Shown piece after piece: positions 16,441 to 26,200 of a stretch of 35,667 nucleotides of DNA. The notes under the pieces are model-generated. The model was not told where the DNA came from. It did not search any database and saw nothing but the letters and a program-made list of their open reading frames with translations. The stretch is from an uncultured Alistipes sp. GTDB taxonomy: Bacteria; Bacteroidota; Bacteroidia; Bacteroidales; Rikenellaceae. Location: positions 1-35,667 of the forward strand of contig CALUKK010000139.1 in assembly GCA_944321205.1 (NCBI GenBank). Direction: 5' to 3'. The position numbers and the translations under genes are program-made. Positions within the stretch are counted from its first letter, which is position 1. Each line of letters starts with the position of its first letter.

Positions 16441-18036
16441 ATGAAAAATTTGCTTTTTCCGGCTTTAGCCCTCATTGCCGTGTTGTCGGCATCCGGAGCG
16501 GACAATTCACCGGCGCTTGTTCCGGCTCCGCAATATCTGGTTTGTGATTCCGGGTCGGGATTTGATCTCTGCGACGCCTCACGGATTGCGGTTCCGAGCG
16601 GAGATCGGGTTCTGATGCAGACTGCGGAATACATGGCGCGGGAACTCTCGCAGGAAAACAAGCTAACCCTGAAACCCGCAAAGAGCTCTGTCGGAGAGCT
16701 TCTTCTGGCGAAGGACCCGTCACTCGGAGACGAAGCCTACCGGCTGAGGATTGCTTCGGAGGGAATCCGGATCGAGGGAGGATCTCCGGCCGGAGTCTTT
16801 TACGGATTTCAGACCCTGCGTCAACTTCTTGCACAATATGGTACGACGCTTCCGCTGATGCGCATTGAGGATGCCCCTGCGTTTGCCTATCGCGGAGCGA
16901 TGCTGGACTGTTGCCGGCACTTCTTCACGGTGGAGGAGGTCAAGGCGTTTCTCGACCTTCTGGCTTTGCACAAGATCAATCGTTTTCACTGGCATCTGAC
17001 CGATGACCAGGGATGGCGTATCGAGATCCGGCGCTATCCCGAATTGATGAAGATCGGTTCGGTCCGTTCCGAGACGGTGCTTGGTCACAACACGTCGGCA
17101 TGCGATGGCGTTCCCTATGGCGGATACTATACGCAGGCGGAGATCCGGGAGGTGGTAGCCTATGCGTCATCCCGATTCATCGAGGTGATTCCCGAGATCG
17201 AGATGCCGGGTCATGCTTCAGCGGCTCTTGCGACCTATCCGTGGTTGGGGTGCACCGGGTCCGGATACAAGGTTCAGACCCGGTGGGGGGTATTCCCCGA
17301 GGTTTTTTGTGCCGGGAAAGAGTCGACTTTCGAGTTTTTGCAGCAAGTTCTTGCGGAGGTGATCGAACTGTTTCCTTCGAAGTATATTCATCTTGGGGGC
17401 GATGAGTGCCCGAAGACGAGTTGGAAAGAGTGCCCGTCCTGTCAGCAGCGGATTCGCGACGAGCATCTGAAGAATGAAAATGAATTGCAGAGCTATTTTG
17501 TGCTTCGGATGGAGCGATGGCTCAACGAACACGGCCGGAACATGATCGGATGGGATGAGATTCTGGAGGGCGGAATCTCGAAGAGTGCCACGATCATGTC
17601 GTGGCGCGGATCTTCGGGCGGTATTGCGGCGGCCCGGGCCGGGAACAAGGTCATCATGACTCCCAATACACACTGTTATCTGGATTATTATCAGACGTCG
17701 GATCCGCAACGGCTGGAGCCGTGGGGTATCGGCGGATACCTTCCGTTGTCGAAGACCTATTCGTTGGATCCCTACGATCGGCTCACGGAGGATGAACGAT
17801 CCTATATTCTGGGCGTGCAGGGCAACATCTGGACGGAATATATTGTCTCTCTGGCGCATGTGCAGCATATGGCACTGCCGCGTTTGGCGGCCTTGTCCGA
17901 GATCGGCTGGACCTGTGAGCGTCGGGATCTGGAGGATTTCCGTCGACGTATGGAGGTTTTGCGCACCCTTTACGATCGCAAGGGGTGGCGATATGCGCCC
18001 TATTTTTTCGATGGAACGGATGCTCCGAAGCCCTGA
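16441..18036 (+). CDS. GH20 beta-N-acetylhexosaminidase
   Basis: 531 aa with a signal peptide (MKNLLFPALALIAVLSASGA). An N-terminal GH20b-type domain (about residues 25-145, VPAPQYLV through FYGFQTLRQLL) precedes the GH20 barrel. Hallmarks are FAYRGAMLDCCRHFF, INRFHWHLTDDQGWRIEI, VIPEIEMPGHASAAL and the catalytic pair D321-E322 in YIHLGGDECPK, where Asp orients the substrate acetamido group and Glu is the acid/base. It removes terminal beta-GlcNAc or beta-GalNAc in the periplasm. The ATG at 16441 is chosen over the TTG at 16435. The 107-base gap upstream holds no convincing promoter. The acetyltransferase-like gene starts 15 bases downstream, so the two are probably co-translated. Confidence 0.94.
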   Translation: MKNLLFPALALIAVLSASGADNSPALVPAPQYLVCDSGSGFDLCDASRIAVPSGDRVLMQTAEYMARELSQENKLTLKPAKSSVGELLLAKDPSLGDEAYRLRIASEGIRIEGGSPAGVFYGFQTLRQLLAQYGTTLPLMRIEDAPAFAYRGAMLDCCRHFFTVEEVKAFLDLLALHKINRFHWHLTDDQGWRIEIRRYPELMKIGSVRSETVLGHNTSACDGVPYGGYYTQAEIREVVAYASSRFIEVIPEIEMPGHASAALATYPWLGCTGSGYKVQTRWGVFPEVFCAGKESTFEFLQQVLAEVIELFPSKYIHLGGDECPKTSWKECPSCQQRIRDEHLKNENELQSYFVLRMERWLNEHGRNMIGWDEILEGGISKSATIMSWRGSSGGIAAARAGNKVIMTPNTHCYLDYYQTSDPQRLEPWGIGGYLPLSKTYSLDPYDRLTEDERSYILGVQGNIWTEYIVSLAHVQHMALPRLAALSEIGWTCERRDLEDFRRRMEVLRTLYDRKGWRYAPYFFDGTDAPKP

Positions 18037-18051
18037 AAACGAATTTCATGA

Positions 18052-19188
18052 ATGGTAAATGATACGCCGGAAGTGATGAATCCGAACGAACGATTGCTCT
18101 CGCTGGATGCCTTGCGGGGATTTGACATGCTTTTCATCATGGGATTTGCCGGTCTTGTGACGTCGCTTTGTGCCTTATGGCCCAATGCCGTCACGGATGC
18201 TCTGGCGGCCCAGATGCACCATGTGTCGTGGAACGGTCTGACCCAACACGATACGATCTTTCCGCTGTTTCTCTTCATTGCCGGGGTTTCGTTCCCCTTT
18301 TCGCTGGCCAAACAGCGTTCCCGGGGATCCGGGCGGTCGCGGATCCTGTATCGGATCATCCGCCGGGGAGTGATTCTCGTCCTTCTGGGGCTGGTTTACA
18401 ACGGTCTTTTTCAACTCGATTTCGCAACATTGCGCGTGGCCAGCGTATTGGGACGTATCGGTTTGGCGTGGATGTTTGCGGCGATGCTGAGCCTTTTTCT
18501 GGGACCCCGGATGCGAATCGGAATTGCCGCGGTCATTCTGATCGGACATTCGGTACTGCTGAGCCTCGTCCCGGCACCCGATGCGCCTCCGGGAGCCGAA
18601 GCGTTGTCTCTGGAGGGGTGTCTGGCCGGTTGGATCGACCGGCAATGGCTGCCTGGACGGTTGATTTACGGAACATTCGATCCCGAGGGGCTGTTGGGAA
18701 CGTTCCCGGCAGTCGTGACCGCGATGTTGGGTATGTTTACCGGGGAGTTTCTGCTTGCGGAAAACGGAGAAGGACTGTCCGCAACGGAAAAGACCCGGTG
18801 GATGGCATTCGCCGCTGTGCTGCTTGTTGTTGTCGGGTGGTTGTGGAGTTTTGCGGTACCCGTCAACAAGATGTTGTGGAGCAGTTCGTTTACTTGTGTG
18901 GTTGGCGGTTACTCGCTGGGTCTTTTCGCGCTTTTTTACTATTTGATCGATGTGCGCGGGTATCGTCGTTGGACTCTCTTCTTCCGGGTCATCGGATTGA
19001 ATTCCATTACGATTTATCTGGCCCAGCAGATTGTTCCACTGCGGTATGCCTCGGATTTTTTTGTCGGAGGCCTGGCCTCGAAATGCGGCGAAGCCCTGGG
19101 AAATGTGATCTATGACAGTGGTTATGTGATCCTTTGTTGGCTGTTTCTCTATTTCCTTTATCGGAAAAAGACCTTTTTAAAGGTTTGA
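18052..19188 (+). CDS. HGSNAT/NagX-like inner-membrane protein (DUF5009 type)
   Basis: 378 aa with about ten hydrophobic segments. It starts with the family phrase ERLLSLDALRGFDMLFIMG, followed by WNGLTQHDTIFPLFLFIAGV, typical of the heparan-alpha-glucosaminide N-acetyltransferase (HGSNAT) related family often annotated as NagX or DUF5009. The lysosomal relative acetylates terminal glucosamine using cytosolic acetyl-CoA across the membrane. In bacteria this role is not well established; transport or transacetylation of (N-acetyl)glucosamine has been proposed. It lies 15 bases after the GH20 gene, a common pairing that ties it to amino-sugar use. The start at 18052 is the first ATG in frame after GH20. 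Confidence 0.85.
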   Translation: MVNDTPEVMNPNERLLSLDALRGFDMLFIMGFAGLVTSLCALWPNAVTDALAAQMHHVSWNGLTQHDTIFPLFLFIAGVSFPFSLAKQRSRGSGRSRILYRIIRRGVILVLLGLVYNGLFQLDFATLRVASVLGRIGLAWMFAAMLSLFLGPRMRIGIAAVILIGHSVLLSLVPAPDAPPGAEALSLEGCLAGWIDRQWLPGRLIYGTFDPEGLLGTFPAVVTAMLGMFTGEFLLAENGEGLSATEKTRWMAFAAVLLVVVGWLWSFAVPVNKMLWSSSFTCVVGGYSLGLFALFYYLIDVRGYRRWTLFFRVIGLNSITIYLAQQIVPLRYASDFFVGGLASKCGEALGNVIYDSGYVILCWLFLYFLYRKKTFLKV

Positions 19189-19254
19189 GCCGGGTTTCCG
19201 GAGACGAACCGGGTGCGCCGGTCATCGTGTATGCATGAAAAAAGAGATATTTTG

Positions 19255-21258
19255 ATGAAACGTATTTTGGGATTCGGACTGTTGCTGCTTGTTCCGTGGC
19301 GGATTGCGGCACAGAACGAAGAATGGGTGATTGTCGCCCGGGATACTCTCCCCGCCTATTACGCCGCGGCCGTGGCGAACGGTGAACTCGGTGTGACGGT
19401 GAATCGGGAACTCTTCTCGCAGGGGGCCGTGATTTTGGGCGGAGCCTATGAATCGGGTTCGAGGAACGGTGTAGCCCGGATTCTGGAGGGAATCAATCCG
19501 TCGGGTTTGTCGATAACCATCGACGGAAGAGGCGTTGCTCCCTCGGCAATGCGTCCGGTCGATCAACGGATCGACATGCGGCGTGCGGTGCATGAATCCC
19601 GTTATCGGTTGGATGGTGTTTCTCTGGTTTGCCGAGTCCGGGCCCTGCGCAACATGCCATATGCCTTGATGACCGAGGTGGAGGTCACGGCGCATCGGAA
19701 GGTGGAGATCTCCTTGACGAATCGCCATGTACTTCCGACAGACTTGGCCGATACGCTGCGGGAATCCCGGACCGTAGTCTGTGATGATGGCAGTCGGCTT
19801 CTTCTGCAGCGCAGTTCGGGAAGTTACAACAACTCGAGCGACTGGATCGTATCCAGTTCGACGTTTCTTTGCAACGAAGGGGTTGAAATGACGGCTCCGG
19901 ATCGGGTCCGGATCCTTCTGCGGCAGGGGCAGCAAGCCACGTTCGCGCTTGTGGGTGTCGTCTGTACGACGTCAGCCTTTGCCGATCCGTGGAACGAATC
20001 GGAACGACAGGTCATTTACGCTTCTCGGGAGGGAATCTCCCGGCTTGTCGAGGCTCATGAACATCTCTGGAGCCGCTTGTGGCGGGGAGATATCGAGATC
20101 GAGGGAGATCCCGAAGCGCAGAGGAACGTTCGTTTTGCCTTGTTCAATCTCTATGGTTCGATCCGGGAAGGCAGTCGGCGGAGTATCCCTCCGATGGGTC
20201 TTTCGGCCAGGGGATTTTACAATGGTCATATATTTTGGGATTCGGAGATCTGGATGTATCCGGCCCTGCTGGTATTGCAGCCCGAACTGGCTCGTCAGAT
20301 GCTCGACTACCGAATCGACGGGCTTGCCGCAGCACGCCGTCGGGCCTATTTGCATGGTTATCGGGGGGCAATGTATCCCTGGGAGGGTGACAACCGGGGT
20401 GAGGAGTCCACTCCGACATTTGCCTTGACCGGACCGCTCGAACACCATATCACGGCCGATATTGCCATAGCCTGCTGGAATTATTACTGTGTGACCCGGG
20501 ATCTGGAGTGGCTGCGTCGGGAGGGTTTCCCCTTGATGCGGGAGGTTGCGCGATTCTGGTGTGACCGGGTTTCGCGGAATGATGACGGCAGCTACTCGAT
20601 TCGCAACGTGATCGGGGCGAACGAATATGCCGTCGGTGTTATGGACAATGCCTTTACCAACGGTGCGGCACGTCGTGCACTGGAATATGCGGCTGCGGCT
20701 GCATCGGTATGTGGAGAGCCGGGAGATCCATTGTGGCGGGAGATCGCCGCGGGACTTCGGATTCTGCGCTTCGAGAATGGTGTGACACGCGAACATGCGG
20801 ATTATGGCGGTGAGCGGATCAAACAGGCCGATGTCAATTTGTTGGGTTATCCGTTGGGCCTTGTGACCGATCGGGAGTCTCTCATGCGGGATCTGGCCTA
20901 CTATGAATCCCGGATCGATCCGCAACATGGACCGGCAATGAGTTGGTCGGTTTTTGCCGTTCAGTATGCCCGATTGGGGATGGCGTCGAAGGCTGCGGAG
21001 TTTTTCCGGAGGTCCTATCTTCCGAATCTGCGTCCGCCTTTCGGGGTTTTTGCCGAGACGGCAACCAGCGGCAATCCCTATTTCATGACGGGAGCAGGAG
21101 GAATGCTGCAGGCCGTGCTGTTCGGCTTCGGAGGTCTGGAGATCACCGCGGAAGGTCTCGAACAACGGAACTCCGTGTTGCCTGCGCCCTGGAAAAGTTT
21201 GCACATAAAAACGGAAGGAAGAGTTTATCGAGTTGATAACGAAAGGATGAAGCAATGA
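19255..21258 (+). CDS. GH65-family glycoside hydrolase (exported; likely alpha-glucosidase)
   Basis: 667 aa with a signal peptide (MKRILGFGLLLLVPWRIAAQ). An N-terminal beta-sandwich (to about residue 280) precedes an alpha/alpha barrel with GFYNGHIFWDSEIWMYPALL, YRGAMYPWEGDNRGEE and the GH65 catalytic-acid motif IGANEYAVGVMDNAFTNGA, with E457. A second acidic residue, E601 in FGVFAETATSG, sits where hydrolytic members of the family (kojibiose hydrolases, and the animal PGGHG/ATHL1 enzyme acting on Glc-alpha-1,2-Gal) carry a general base. An exported enzyme has little use for phosphorolysis, so hydrolysis of alpha-glucosides is more likely; this is inference. In-frame ATGs at 19231 and 19255 are possible; the latter fits the signal. 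Its stop overlaps the next start by four bases. Confidence 0.87.
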   Translation: MKRILGFGLLLLVPWRIAAQNEEWVIVARDTLPAYYAAAVANGELGVTVNRELFSQGAVILGGAYESGSRNGVARILEGINPSGLSITIDGRGVAPSAMRPVDQRIDMRRAVHESRYRLDGVSLVCRVRALRNMPYALMTEVEVTAHRKVEISLTNRHVLPTDLADTLRESRTVVCDDGSRLLLQRSSGSYNNSSDWIVSSSTFLCNEGVEMTAPDRVRILLRQGQQATFALVGVVCTTSAFADPWNESERQVIYASREGISRLVEAHEHLWSRLWRGDIEIEGDPEAQRNVRFALFNLYGSIREGSRRSIPPMGLSARGFYNGHIFWDSEIWMYPALLVLQPELARQMLDYRIDGLAAARRRAYLHGYRGAMYPWEGDNRGEESTPTFALTGPLEHHITADIAIACWNYYCVTRDLEWLRREGFPLMREVARFWCDRVSRNDDGSYSIRNVIGANEYAVGVMDNAFTNGAARRALEYAAAAASVCGEPGDPLWREIAAGLRILRFENGVTREHADYGGERIKQADVNLLGYPLGLVTDRESLMRDLAYYESRIDPQHGPAMSWSVFAVQYARLGMASKAAEFFRRSYLPNLRPPFGVFAETATSGNPYFMTGAGGMLQAVLFGFGGLEITAEGLEQRNSVLPAPWKSLHIKTEGRVYRVDNERMKQ

Positions 21259-22097
21259 AAAGGATCGTATTGTTTTTAGGTTTGCTGTGGACATTGTGTC
21301 CGATGATTCCGGTTCAGGCCGTATCTGCGCCGGGAAGTTTCAAATTGATATCGTTCAATATCCGGACGGCTTGGGGTCGGGATGGGGACAACAGCTGGCG
21401 GAACCGCCGTTCGGCCACTGTGGAGATGCTTCGTCGGGAGGCTCCCGATGTGTTGGGCGTGCAGGAGGCGATGCAGGAACAATTGTATTATCTTGATTCC
21501 GAATGTCCGCAGTATGCCCGGGTCGGAGAGGACCGGGACGGAGGAGCCGAGGGCGGCGAGACGATGGCAGTATTTTATCTGCGGGAACGTTTCGATTTGC
21601 TGGCGAGCGGAACTTTCTGGCTCAGCCAGACCCCGGAACAGGTGTCGCGGGGTTGGGATGCGGCATGTAATCGGACGGTGACCTGGGTTGAATTGCAGGA
21701 ACGCTCCTCGGGGAAAAGATTCTTTTATTTCAATACGCATCTGGACCATCAGGGAAAACAGGCTCGGGAAGAGAGTGTGAAGCTGATTGTCTCGAAGATC
21801 CGGGAGATTGCCGGGTCCCGGGCCGCCGTGATTCTGGGCGGAGATCTCAATGCTCCGGCGGACAGTCCGGTTTTCCGGCCGATTGTCCGGTGGATGAAGC
21901 CGGCGCGGGACAAGGCCGCCGAGAGCGACTCCAAAGGAACCTTCAACGGCTTCGGAACGGCTCCCGATACGATCATTCTGGATCATCTCTTTTTCCGGGG
22001 AGGGATTCACTGCCGGCGTTTTGCCACCCTGGACGGTAATTACGGAGCTCCCTATATCTCGGATCACTATCCGATAGCCATGGTCTTTACGTTATAA
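21255..22097 (+). CDS. endonuclease/exonuclease/phosphatase (EEP) family hydrolase, exported
   Basis: 280 aa with a signal peptide (MKRIVLFLGLLWTLCPMIPVQA). The EEP (DNase I-like) fold residues are all visible: FKLISFNIR, the metal-binding Glu in DVLGVQEAM, FNTHLDHQGKQAREES (catalytic His), ILGGDLNAPADS, IILDHLFF and the terminal Asp-His in ISDHYPIAM. The family cleaves phosphoester bonds in nucleic acids, inositol phosphates or sphingomyelin-type lipids, so the substrate here is unknown. The ATGA overlap with the GH65 stop implies translational coupling. An exported phosphodiesterase in a sugar-degrading operon suggests action on a phosphate-substituted glycan or released phospholipid head group. 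That is an inference from position. Confidence 0.88.
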   Translation: MKRIVLFLGLLWTLCPMIPVQAVSAPGSFKLISFNIRTAWGRDGDNSWRNRRSATVEMLRREAPDVLGVQEAMQEQLYYLDSECPQYARVGEDRDGGAEGGETMAVFYLRERFDLLASGTFWLSQTPEQVSRGWDAACNRTVTWVELQERSSGKRFFYFNTHLDHQGKQAREESVKLIVSKIREIAGSRAAVILGGDLNAPADSPVFRPIVRWMKPARDKAAESDSKGTFNGFGTAPDTIILDHLFFRGGIHCRRFATLDGNYGAPYISDHYPIAMVFTL

Positions 22098-22103
22098 GGA
22101 CGG

Positions 22104-22128
22104 GAATCCGGCTGCAATGGCCGGATTC
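22104..22128. terminator. hairpin terminator between EEP and phosphoesterase genes
   Basis: GAATCCGGC at 22104-22112 and GCCGGATTC at 22120-22128 form a perfect 9-bp stem with a seven-base loop. It lies in the 36-base gap between two convergent stop codons. The T-tract is broken (TTCTTCGGTTATT on the plus strand), so it is probably a shared, moderate terminator. Confidence 0.7.
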
Positions 22129-22133
22129 TTCGG

Positions 22134-22979
22134 TTATTCGAGGTCTTTCCGATCGGAAGGCAACGCATCGATCGGGAAGTAGCGATGTCGGATTTCGCCG
22201 TTTCGGATCGAGATGATCCGTACGCCGGATCGGGCCGCGCCAAGAGGCCGTCCGGCGGGGCCGGTCACGATCGTCGGAATGCCCCGATACGCAGCTTCGG
22301 CGTTGTCGTGCAGATGTCCCGAGAAGAGAGCGTCCACATTGTATTTCTCAAAGAGATGGAAACAGCGTTGCCGAACATCCGGAGCGAGTGTCGAGTATCC
22401 TGCGGGCTCTTCGATCCGCTCCAGGAAAAAGGGATGGTGCGTAAAGAGGATCGAGACTTCGTGTTTCCGTTTGGAGGCGAGTTTTTTTTCGAGCCACCGG
22501 AACTGTTGCTCGACAAGCGAGGGATTGGCGGTTTCATCTTTCAGATAGACGGAGTTGATTCCGGTCAGCAGAACTCCGTTCAACCGGAAACAGAAACGAT
22601 CGTTCCCCAGGTGTTTCTCATACGGTGTCGTATCGACGGTTCCGTTGGCGATTCTCACGTCGTGATTGCCCGGAATGTAGGCCGTGCGGATTCGGGTGTC
22701 GAGAAGTGCGACGATCCGCAGAAACTCGGTCCATTGCCGATCGTTGTCCGCCTCGTGGACATAGTCTCCCGTGAAGACGACGGCGTCGGGATGCAGCCGG
22801 TTGATCGCCTCCACGATTCGTGACAAGGCATCGGTTTCGTAGATCATGTCGCGGTTGTCGGTATAGAAACCCATCTGCGGGTCCGATACCTGTACGATGA
22901 CCGTAGTCGTGGATTCCCGCTCCGCAAAGACGCCGAGTGAAACGAGGCAGCAAAGAGCCGTTACGAAAGATCTTTTCAT
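22134..22979 (-). CDS. calcineurin-like metallophosphoesterase (CPPED1-like), exported
   Basis: 281 aa with a signal peptide (MKRSFVTALCCLVSLGVFAE). Metallophosphoesterase motifs in order: VSDPQMGFYTDN (the first motif, with Gln instead of the more common His, as in CPPED1-type proteins), VVFTGDYVHEAD, YIPGNHDVRI, ILFTHHPFF and ALFSGHLHDN. The two-metal site is therefore complete. It removes phosphate from an unknown periplasmic substrate. The gene faces the EEP gene, is transcribed alone from a clear promoter at 23002-23033, and is divergent from susC. Confidence 0.9.
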   Translation of the reverse strand: MKRSFVTALCCLVSLGVFAERESTTTVIVQVSDPQMGFYTDNRDMIYETDALSRIVEAINRLHPDAVVFTGDYVHEADNDRQWTEFLRIVALLDTRIRTAYIPGNHDVRIANGTVDTTPYEKHLGNDRFCFRLNGVLLTGINSVYLKDETANPSLVEQQFRWLEKKLASKRKHEVSILFTHHPFFLERIEEPAGYSTLAPDVRQRCFHLFEKYNVDALFSGHLHDNAEAAYRGIPTIVTGPAGRPLGAARSGVRIISIRNGEIRHRYFPIDALPSDRKDLE

Positions 22980-23001
22980 GGATTTGAAGTGGAAAAGTGT
23001 T

Positions 23002-23033
23002 CAAAAGTAGATAATAAGTTATTGATATCCAAA
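23002..23033 (-). promoter_or_regulatory. full -33/-7 promoter of the metallophosphoesterase gene
   Basis: On the minus strand TTTG (23033-23030) and TACTTTTG (23009-23002) are 20 bases apart. Both match the Bacteroidetes consensus TTTG / TAnnTTTG exactly. The leader to the ATG at 22979 is about 16 bases. It is the best promoter in the window and suggests activator-independent expression. Confidence 0.75.
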
Positions 23034-23270
23034 AAAATCCAATAAAAAAATCCGGGTTTTTCCTCAGGAGCGTTTTTTCGGTAAAAATTCGACTTTTTTT
23101 GCGTGATCCATTCCGAATTTTACATCGCCATCCGGCCAGGAAAACCATTTTGTCAACCGAATGAATCTATGTATATGAAGAGACGTTTATTCCTTTTATG
23201 TAATGACTGCCGTGAGGAGCTTTCGTTCCTCCATTTTCGATTGTAGGGCCCGAAATGAAATCGTAGTATC
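23034..23270 (+). promoter_or_regulatory. AT-rich leader of the susCD operon with a hairpin
   Basis: No open frame of note fills the 291-base gap 22980-23270. I see no exact TAnnTTTG box for susC. Weak candidates are TTTG 23098-23101 with TACATCGC 23121-23128, and TTTG 23149-23152 with TATATGAA 23172-23179, both with 19-base spacing. Poor -7 boxes fit a promoter that needs an activator such as the HTCS (inference). A 7-bp hairpin with one G-T pair, GAGGAGC 23214-23220 and GTTCCTC 23225-23231, is followed by CATTTT and lies about 40 bases before the ATG. Confidence 0.4.
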
Positions 23271-26200
23271 ATGAAAAGTTTCAGAGATCAAATTTTACGC
23301 AGAGCCCGGATATTTCTGTTTGTCGCCACTATCTTGTCTGGGGGGTTCCAGATCGGAGTTCTGTCGGCCCAGGGTGTGTCCGAGCGGATTTCGGGCCTCA
23401 TTACCGATGCGGCAACCGGTGATCCGTTGATAGGAGCCACCGTTCAGGTGAAGGGAACGACCCTCGGGACTTCGACGGATCTGAATGGATCCTTTATGCT
23501 CAATCTGCCGGCATCTCAACGGACATTGATCATCTCCTATGTCGGGTATCGGAGTCAGGAGGTGACGGTCCGGCGGAACGAGACCTCGCTTCACATCGCC
23601 CTGGAAGGAGATGCCAACGCCCTGGACGAGGTTGTGGTGGTAGGCTATGGACAGCAGAAGAAGGGCATGCTGGTGAGCTCCGTCCAATCCATCGCGCCGT
23701 CGGATCTTCGCATGCCGTCGTCGAGTCTTTCGACAGGATTTGCGGGGCGTCTGGCCGGAGTGATTGCCGTGCAGCGCAACGGACAGCCGGGAGCCGATCA
23801 GGCCGACTTCTGGATTCGGGGTATCTCCACTTTCGGGTCGGCGACCGATCCGCTGATCATCCTTGACGGCGTGGCCATCGACGCCAACGAACTGAACGGT
23901 CTGGATCCGGAGATTATCGAGAGTTTTTCGGTTTTGAAGGATGCGACGGCTACGGCGCTTTACGGATCGCGAGGTGCGAACGGTGTGATGATCGTCACGA
24001 CGAAGAGTGGAAAGAATCTGGACAAACCGATCGTGAACTTCCGTTTTGAGACGGCGTTGTCCATGCCGACGAGCCGACCGGAGACGGTGGATGCCGTAAC
24101 CTACATGCAGATGTACAATGAATCGGTTCTGACGCGCGGTACGGGACAGATCCCCTACACGCAGGCGAAGATCGACGGTACGCGGGCTCATCGTAATCCG
24201 TATATCTATCCGGATGTGAACTGGTACGACGAGATGTTCAAGAATCTGGCGGTGAACGAGAACTTCAATTTCAACATCCGAGGGGGCAGTTCGCGAGTGG
24301 ATTACTTCATGAGTGCGACGGTTCGTCACGAGGAGGGAATGCTGAAGAGCCTGAGCAAGGACTATTTTTCGTACAACAATAACTATTCGGTGTGGCGTTA
24401 TGCCTTTCAGAACAACGTCAACGTCAATCTGACCCGAACGACGAAGGTCTCATTGAAGATCAACACGCAGCTTCGGGACAGCCACGGTCCGGTGAAGGCG
24501 AGCGAGGATATTTTCGGGATGATCATGAACGGCAATCCGGCGGACATGCCGATCACGTTTCCGGACGATCCGACGGTGAATCATATCCGATGGGGCGGGA
24601 AGGCGATGGTGAAGAATCCCGTTGCGGAGATGGTGACGGGTTACAAGGATGAGTTTCAGAGTGTGCTGAACGCCAATCTGAGTCTGGATCAGAATTTTGA
24701 TTTCATCACGGAGGGACTTACGGCTTCGGCCCTGATCTCCTTCAAGAACTACTCCTACACGCAGACGTCACGGTCGGCCGGATACAACTCCTACGAGATT
24801 GCGGGGACGCACGAGGGGGAGGATGGCGAGACGTACGATCTTGAGATCCGGGGCAATGAGCAGAGTACAACCCTGTCGACGAGCAGCGGAAGCGAGGGCG
24901 ACCGGAAGATCTATATCCAGGGAATGATCAACTACAACCGGGATTTCGGTCGGCACAACGTAAGTGCCATGCTGGTTTACAACCAGGAGGAGACGGCTAT
25001 CAGCAATCCGGGGACGCTGTTTGCCTCCTTGCCCAAGCGGAAGCAGGGCATTGCGGGCCGTTTGACCTACGGATACGACAATCGCTATTTGCTCGAAGCC
25101 AATTTCGGATACAACGGGTCCGAGAATTTTGCCAAAGGGCGTCGTTTCGGCTTTTTCCCGTCGGTAGCCGTGGGATACGTGGTCAGCCAGGAGAAGTATT
25201 GGAGTTCGCTCAAGAAGGTTGTATCGTATCTCAAGTTGAGGGGTTCTTACGGACTTGTGGGCAACGACGGCGAGGATACCCGTTTCATGTACATGTCGGA
25301 TCTTTCGTTGTCGGGAGCCGATTATACGACGGGTTACGATGGCGAGTATACGTTGAGCGGTCCGGTTTACAACCGCTTCGAGAATGCGAACATTACCTGG
25401 GAGACGGGCCGTAAGCTCAACGTGGGAGTAGACTTTCAGTTCTGGAACCGGTTGAATCTCGTTGCCGATTTTTTCCGGGAGATCCGAAGCGGGATTTTTC
25501 TGGAGCGGGGGACGATCCCGGCCTTTCTGGGGACCTCTTCGACGAAGGTCTACGGCAATCTGGGCAAGGTGAAGAACCGGGGACTGGATCTTTCGATGGA
25601 TTATACGCAACGGATCGGCAAGGATTTCTTTCTTTCGGTGAAGGGGACCTTTACCTTTGCCCGCAACACGGTGCTTGAACAGGATGAACCGGATTTTCTG
25701 CAATATCCGAATCTTTCACGCGTGGGTCATTCCGTCAATTCGTTTCTGTTATACGAGGCCCAGCGGTTGTTCATCGACGACAACGAGGTGAAGTACAGTC
25801 CGGAACAGCTTCTGGGCGGCACGATCATGGCCGGCGATATCAAATACGTGAACCAGGCAGATGCGAGCGGATCCTACGACAATGTCATCAATTCGAATGA
25901 CCGGATCTATGCGGGTTATCCGGAGGTTCCGGAGATGGTTTACGGATTTGGTTTTTCGGCGCAGTGGAAAGGTTTTGACTTTTCGCTCTTCTTCCAGGGA
26001 ACGGCCCATACGTCGTTGGTGATGAGTGGTTTCCATCCGTTCGGTATCAACAATAACGTCAAGCGGAACGTGATGCAGTTCGTAGCCGACGACTATTGGA
26101 GCGAGAGCCATCCGAACATTCATGCCGCCTATCCTCGACTGAGTGTCGAGGAGTACGGCAACAATACGGTGGCGTCGACCTATTGGCTTCGGGACGCGTC

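Noticed and set aside
23175..23246. 23-codon open frame (MKRRLFLLCN start) in the susC leader
   Set aside because: It could be a leader peptide overlapping the hairpin at 23214-23231, but there is no ribosome-binding evidence and no run of regulatory codons.
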